Of a stretch of 64,000 nt of DNA, positions 61,431 through 64,000 are shown piece after piece. The stretch covers positions 2,170,001 through 2,234,000 of the forward strand of contig NZ_CP017641.1 of NCBI RefSeq assembly GCF_001983935.1, given 5' to 3'. Both the position numbers and the translations under genes were made by a program. The notes under the pieces were generated by a model that worked only from the letters and a program-made list of their open reading frames with translations, searched no databases and had not been told where the DNA came from. Each line of letters opens with the position of its first letter. Positions within the stretch are counted from its first letter, which is position 1. The stretch is from Fuerstiella marisgermanici. Its GTDB lineage: Bacteria > Planctomycetota > Planctomycetia > Planctomycetales > Planctomycetaceae.

Positions 61431-62414
61431 TCAATCGTTCTGCGCCTGCGGTTCGGCGGGCGTGAGTTCTCGGCGATACGTGACCAGTTCCTGCACGTGC
61501 TCGAAGTTCGCAGCCAGGAACATCTGCTGAGCAGCTTCGTTGTTGCTGTCGACCTGAGCTTCAATCAGCTGAATGGATTGTTCGCGAAGTCGCCGGCAGA
61601 TTTCCAGCACCAGCGATAGACCGTAGCCATTGCGCCTCTGGTTTTCCGGCACGTAGATGTCTCGCATGCCAACCGCGCGGACGCCCCACTTTGGCACATA
61701 CACGTCCAGGCCGACAATCTGTCCGGACGCGACGATTTCCTCGTTGTGGCGTTCCTGTAATTCAAATCGCAACGCATCCAGGTGGCCAAACCGTACGTGC
61801 CACCACCACGAAAGGTCGCGCACGCGGTCTGTGATCACCAGATTCAGTCGCCGCCGATGTCGAATTAATCGTGAGCTGATCGGATCACGGCCCATGGTGA
61901 GATCGCGATGAAACACGAAAATATTCTGATCGGGCTGGTAGCCCAATGCCTCGTAGAATTCGTCCCACGGAACAGTCGCCTTCGACAGGCCGGACGCCTG
62001 CAGGCCGCCGTAAATGCCGTTGTAGAATCCGTTGCCGTCCAGCCCGGCGCCTGCGACAACCACGCGGGCACCTTTGCGAGCCAGATATTCTTCTGCCTGC
62101 CCGACAAGCTGCCGGCCGAGCCCCTGGCCACGAAAGTCAGGGTGTACGACCAACCCCGAAATTACGCCTTGAGTGTAGTCGAGATCTGAGCCGGATTCGT
62201 TACTGCGAAAGCCTGCATGTACGAATGCGACGATGCGATCGTCTTCGGTGGCGACAATAAAGCCGTTTCTGTCAAAGAACGGTTGAGAGAAAACGAATAG
62301 CTCAAGGATGTCGCATGGAAAGCCTTCGGCAGCACTGGGGCCGAGCTTGCTGGCGTGCCAGAGTTTCAGGATTCCGGGTGTGTCGCGGTTATGGAACGTG
62401 CGAAATTGAACCAC
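61431..62414 (-). CDS. Tandem GNAT N-acetyltransferase
   Basis: A 327-residue protein with a GTG start and two acetyltransferase domains. The first (about 1-160) has GVISGLVVHPDFRGQGLGRQLVGQAEEYL (acetyl-CoA loop). The second (about 180-315) has MRDIYVPENQRRNGYGLSLVLEICRRL and AQVDSNNEAAQQMFLAANFE. Two-domain GNATs act on antibiotics, amino acids or polyamines; the substrate is unknown. First gene of the GNAT-LOG-nagA operon. Confidence 0.88.
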   Translation of the reverse strand: MVQFRTFHNRDTPGILKLWHASKLGPSAAEGFPCDILELFVFSQPFFDRNGFIVATEDDRIVAFVHAGFRSNESGSDLDYTQGVISGLVVHPDFRGQGLGRQLVGQAEEYLARKGARVVVAGAGLDGNGFYNGIYGGLQASGLSKATVPWDEFYEALGYQPDQNIFVFHRDLTMGRDPISSRLIRHRRRLNLVITDRVRDLSWWWHVRFGHLDALRFELQERHNEEIVASGQIVGLDVYVPKWGVRAVGMRDIYVPENQRRNGYGLSLVLEICRRLREQSIQLIEAQVDSNNEAAQQMFLAANFEHVQELVTYRRELTPAEPQAQND

Positions 62415-62606
62415 GAGATCTACAATTCCTCAACGCAGACGGATTGTTCGGACGAATTCTACAGCCGGGCCGTGTCTGGATGTGGACTGTAACGGTCGAT
62501 TTCCACGGTGACAAGTTGCTGGAATCGATGCTGGATTCATCCCCGAAAACCGGTGAATGAATCGCCGCCTCGGAATCGACAAAAAAAACGAGAACTGGAA
62601 GCAACT

Positions 62607-63032
62607 GTGTCAAACTTTACCTGGACCGATCGCGAACTGATCGCGTGGCTCGACGAACTGCTGCCGGTCGAACGCATGACCCAATTCGAAGAACAGATGC
62701 GGTCGGACGAAACGCTTCAATCTCGCTTGTCGCAACTGATCCATCACCGTGACCAGGGCGGCCATTCGGTTGGCGAAATCTGGCAGCGAGCGGGCTTGAG
62801 CTGTCCTTCCCGCAGCGAACTTAGCGGCTATCTATTGCAGACGATGCCCGAGGAAGCGGCTGGCTACATCGAGTTTCATCTGAAGACGATCGGCTGCCGC
62901 GTTTGCCAGGCGAATCTCAAGGATCTTGAAGACCACGCCCAGCAAACAGAAGCCGCTCCCGGCCGCCGTCGTCGTTTCTTCGAATCGTCGGCCGGACTGT
63001 TGCAGGATTCAGCTGATTCCGACGAATTTTAG
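62607..63032 (+). CDS. Small anti-sigma-like zinc-binding protein
   Basis: About 141 residues from the GTG at 62607 (SNFTWTDRELIAWLDELL); an upstream frame to 62508 adds a Lys/Arg-rich stretch. The N-terminal half is helical with Glu and Arg charges. The second half contains FHLKTIGCRVCQANLKDLED, an H-x5-C-x2-C pattern resembling zinc-binding anti-sigma (ZAS) fingers, and an earlier Cys at LSCPSRSEL. No sigma factor is adjacent. It may be cytosolic: no membrane segment. Confidence 0.7.
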   Translation: MSNFTWTDRELIAWLDELLPVERMTQFEEQMRSDETLQSRLSQLIHHRDQGGHSVGEIWQRAGLSCPSRSELSGYLLQTMPEEAAGYIEFHLKTIGCRVCQANLKDLEDHAQQTEAAPGRRRRFFESSAGLLQDSADSDEF

Positions 63033-63766
63033 TGATTGTCGGTGCGAACTCGTACCTGCAATGCACCCAGCATCTTGGTGATGCGTTCTTCTTTCTGATT
63101 GATAAAGAAGACGTTCTCTAACACGATGGCGCGGCGTTCCTGACTGGGATGCAGGATTAAACGCCCCGATCGCAGCAGCAGGTATTCGAACACGTCATTG
63201 ATCTCTTTATCGATCCGCAGGTTCGGGGCAGAAAAGCGTTCCAGGTCGCTAAGCACACCGTGATGGTGCAGCAACTCGTTACCACGCACTTCCCAATAGT
63301 CGAAGCGACGGCTGACGATCACCACAAGAAACAGTCCCATCATCCCCAGCGTGAATATCACGTAGAACGAAGCGTTTGCGGCCGGCCGGATTTTTGTAAT
63401 CTGAGCCGTCACCCACGGAATCAGGTTCGCGTTCAACCGGAACAGGGTCCACAATCCGATCACGACCGCCACCGTCGCAAAGAACCACGTCAATGATGTG
63501 GTGCGAGGAAAATCGAACGCTACGACGACCAGGTTGATCAGCAACACGGTCAGAAAAATGCGGCCTGGAATGACGGCCGCTTCCGCATCCGCGCCGATTT
63601 TGTTGAACCACATAAAAATGGCACCGAACATCGCGGCCAGCACCGTGGGGTACAGAAACACGACCTTCGGATAAGAAACCAGATAGACGGGGCCTGGATT
63701 ATTCGGGTTCTTCGGGTCGGGACCATCGTCCGGGGACGGTGCAGTTGTTGTGGTTACTTCGGCCAT
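63029..63766 (-). CDS. Membrane protein with PH-like C-terminal domain
   Basis: A 245-residue protein. A Pro/Thr/Asp-rich start is followed by hydrophobic segments at about 35-55, 66-83, 90-108 and 133-155. The C-terminal 90 residues (SRRFDYWEVRGNELLHHHGVLSDLERFSAPNLRIDKEINDV) look like a bacterial PH-like domain. The protein is convergent with the anti-sigma-like gene, sharing 4 bp. No function is known. Confidence 0.65.
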   Translation of the reverse strand: MAEVTTTTAPSPDDGPDPKNPNNPGPVYLVSYPKVVFLYPTVLAAMFGAIFMWFNKIGADAEAAVIPGRIFLTVLLINLVVVAFDFPRTTSLTWFFATVAVVIGLWTLFRLNANLIPWVTAQITKIRPAANASFYVIFTLGMMGLFLVVIVSRRFDYWEVRGNELLHHHGVLSDLERFSAPNLRIDKEINDVFEYLLLRSGRLILHPSQERRAIVLENVFFINQKEERITKMLGALQVRVRTDNH

Positions 63767-64000
63767 GTTTGCTAATTCTCCGACAAGTCTGTCGTTTTCG
63801 ATTGGGATCCAACTTCATGTTGGCATGAGTGCCGTCCTGACACGTCGCCGTTTTTGCGTCCTGTCACTGCGACGCACTCTATCGCCCTCGCACCCGGTTA
63901 TCCAGAGTCCCAGCCTTCGGCATGGCGGAATCCTGACTGACAATACAAGGCGGAATGCAACCAACGCACTGGCTAACGCTTAGAAGTTAGCCGCAGATCA
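63767..64000. other. Non-coding window end
   Basis: About 230 bp upstream of the PH-like gene with no supported feature. A short CTGGCTAACG../AGTTAGCC inverted stretch near 63970-63993 could be a hairpin. Confidence 0.35.

Overview
The window looks like chromosome of a planctomycete (order Planctomycetales). The evidence is a suite of gene families typical of that group: a PSD1 cytochrome (DUF1549/DUF1553) followed by a DUF1501 protein, a very long PVC-type heme-binding dehydrogenase, an ECF sigma factor overlapping a kinase that also carries FGE-sulfatase and WD-like domains, giant secreted proteins with an N-terminal LEPRxLL-like signal (LEDRALLA, LEQRSLL), two DUF1343/NamZ proteins, and a formaldehyde-activating enzyme (Fae) of H4MPT-linked C1 metabolism. 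No rRNA, tRNA, phage module or CRISPR array was found.

Region 1 (1-9.9 kb) is a gene-poor, repeat-rich island. It holds two group II intron remnants in opposite orientation, a REP-associated tyrosine transposase (RAYT) with flanking REP-like repeats, a duplicated 67-bp perfect palindrome, a small multi-hairpin element present twice (once inside an intron remnant), and several orphan or secreted/membrane genes.

Region 2 (9.9-23.3 kb) is metabolic core: methionine aminopeptidase; a minus-strand run of a DUF1444-like gene, an MfnE-like amino-acid-kinase-family gene, the PVC-type heme dehydrogenase, moaC and a polyprenyl diphosphate synthase; divergent fae followed by a 167-bp tandem repeat; an M19 dipeptidase; and a bc-type complex made of a Rieske protein and a cytochrome b fused to two c-type heme segments.

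Region 3 (23.6-44 kb) holds the PSD1/DUF1501 pair, split by a four-helix-bundle (S23-like) gene that lies between 48-bp inverted repeats. It continues with a NamZ-like protein, a cohesin/cadherin/SdrD-like secreted protein, a di-heme cytochrome fused to a catalase-like domain, a DUF2235 alpha/beta hydrolase, and the ECF sigma/anti-sigma-kinase pair.

Region 4 (44.5-64 kb) begins with a giant beta-helix/CSLREA/cadherin/RTX protein containing near-identical DNA repeats. It then has a GT2 - LigD phosphoesterase-like - BioF operon, a rhomboid protease, a coiled-coil protein, a second NamZ, a kinase with a receiver-like tail, a GNAT-LOG-NagA operon, a small anti-sigma-like protein and a PH-like membrane protein. 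NamZ and NagA could act in one amino-sugar/peptidoglycan recovery route; this is inference.

The least explained material is the mobile and repetitive DNA: the structured repeat with compensatory base changes and a possible 6-bp target duplication, the S23 gene cassette with inverted ends, the RAYT/REP set, and the 167-bp tandem repeat with a diverged relative 36 kb away.
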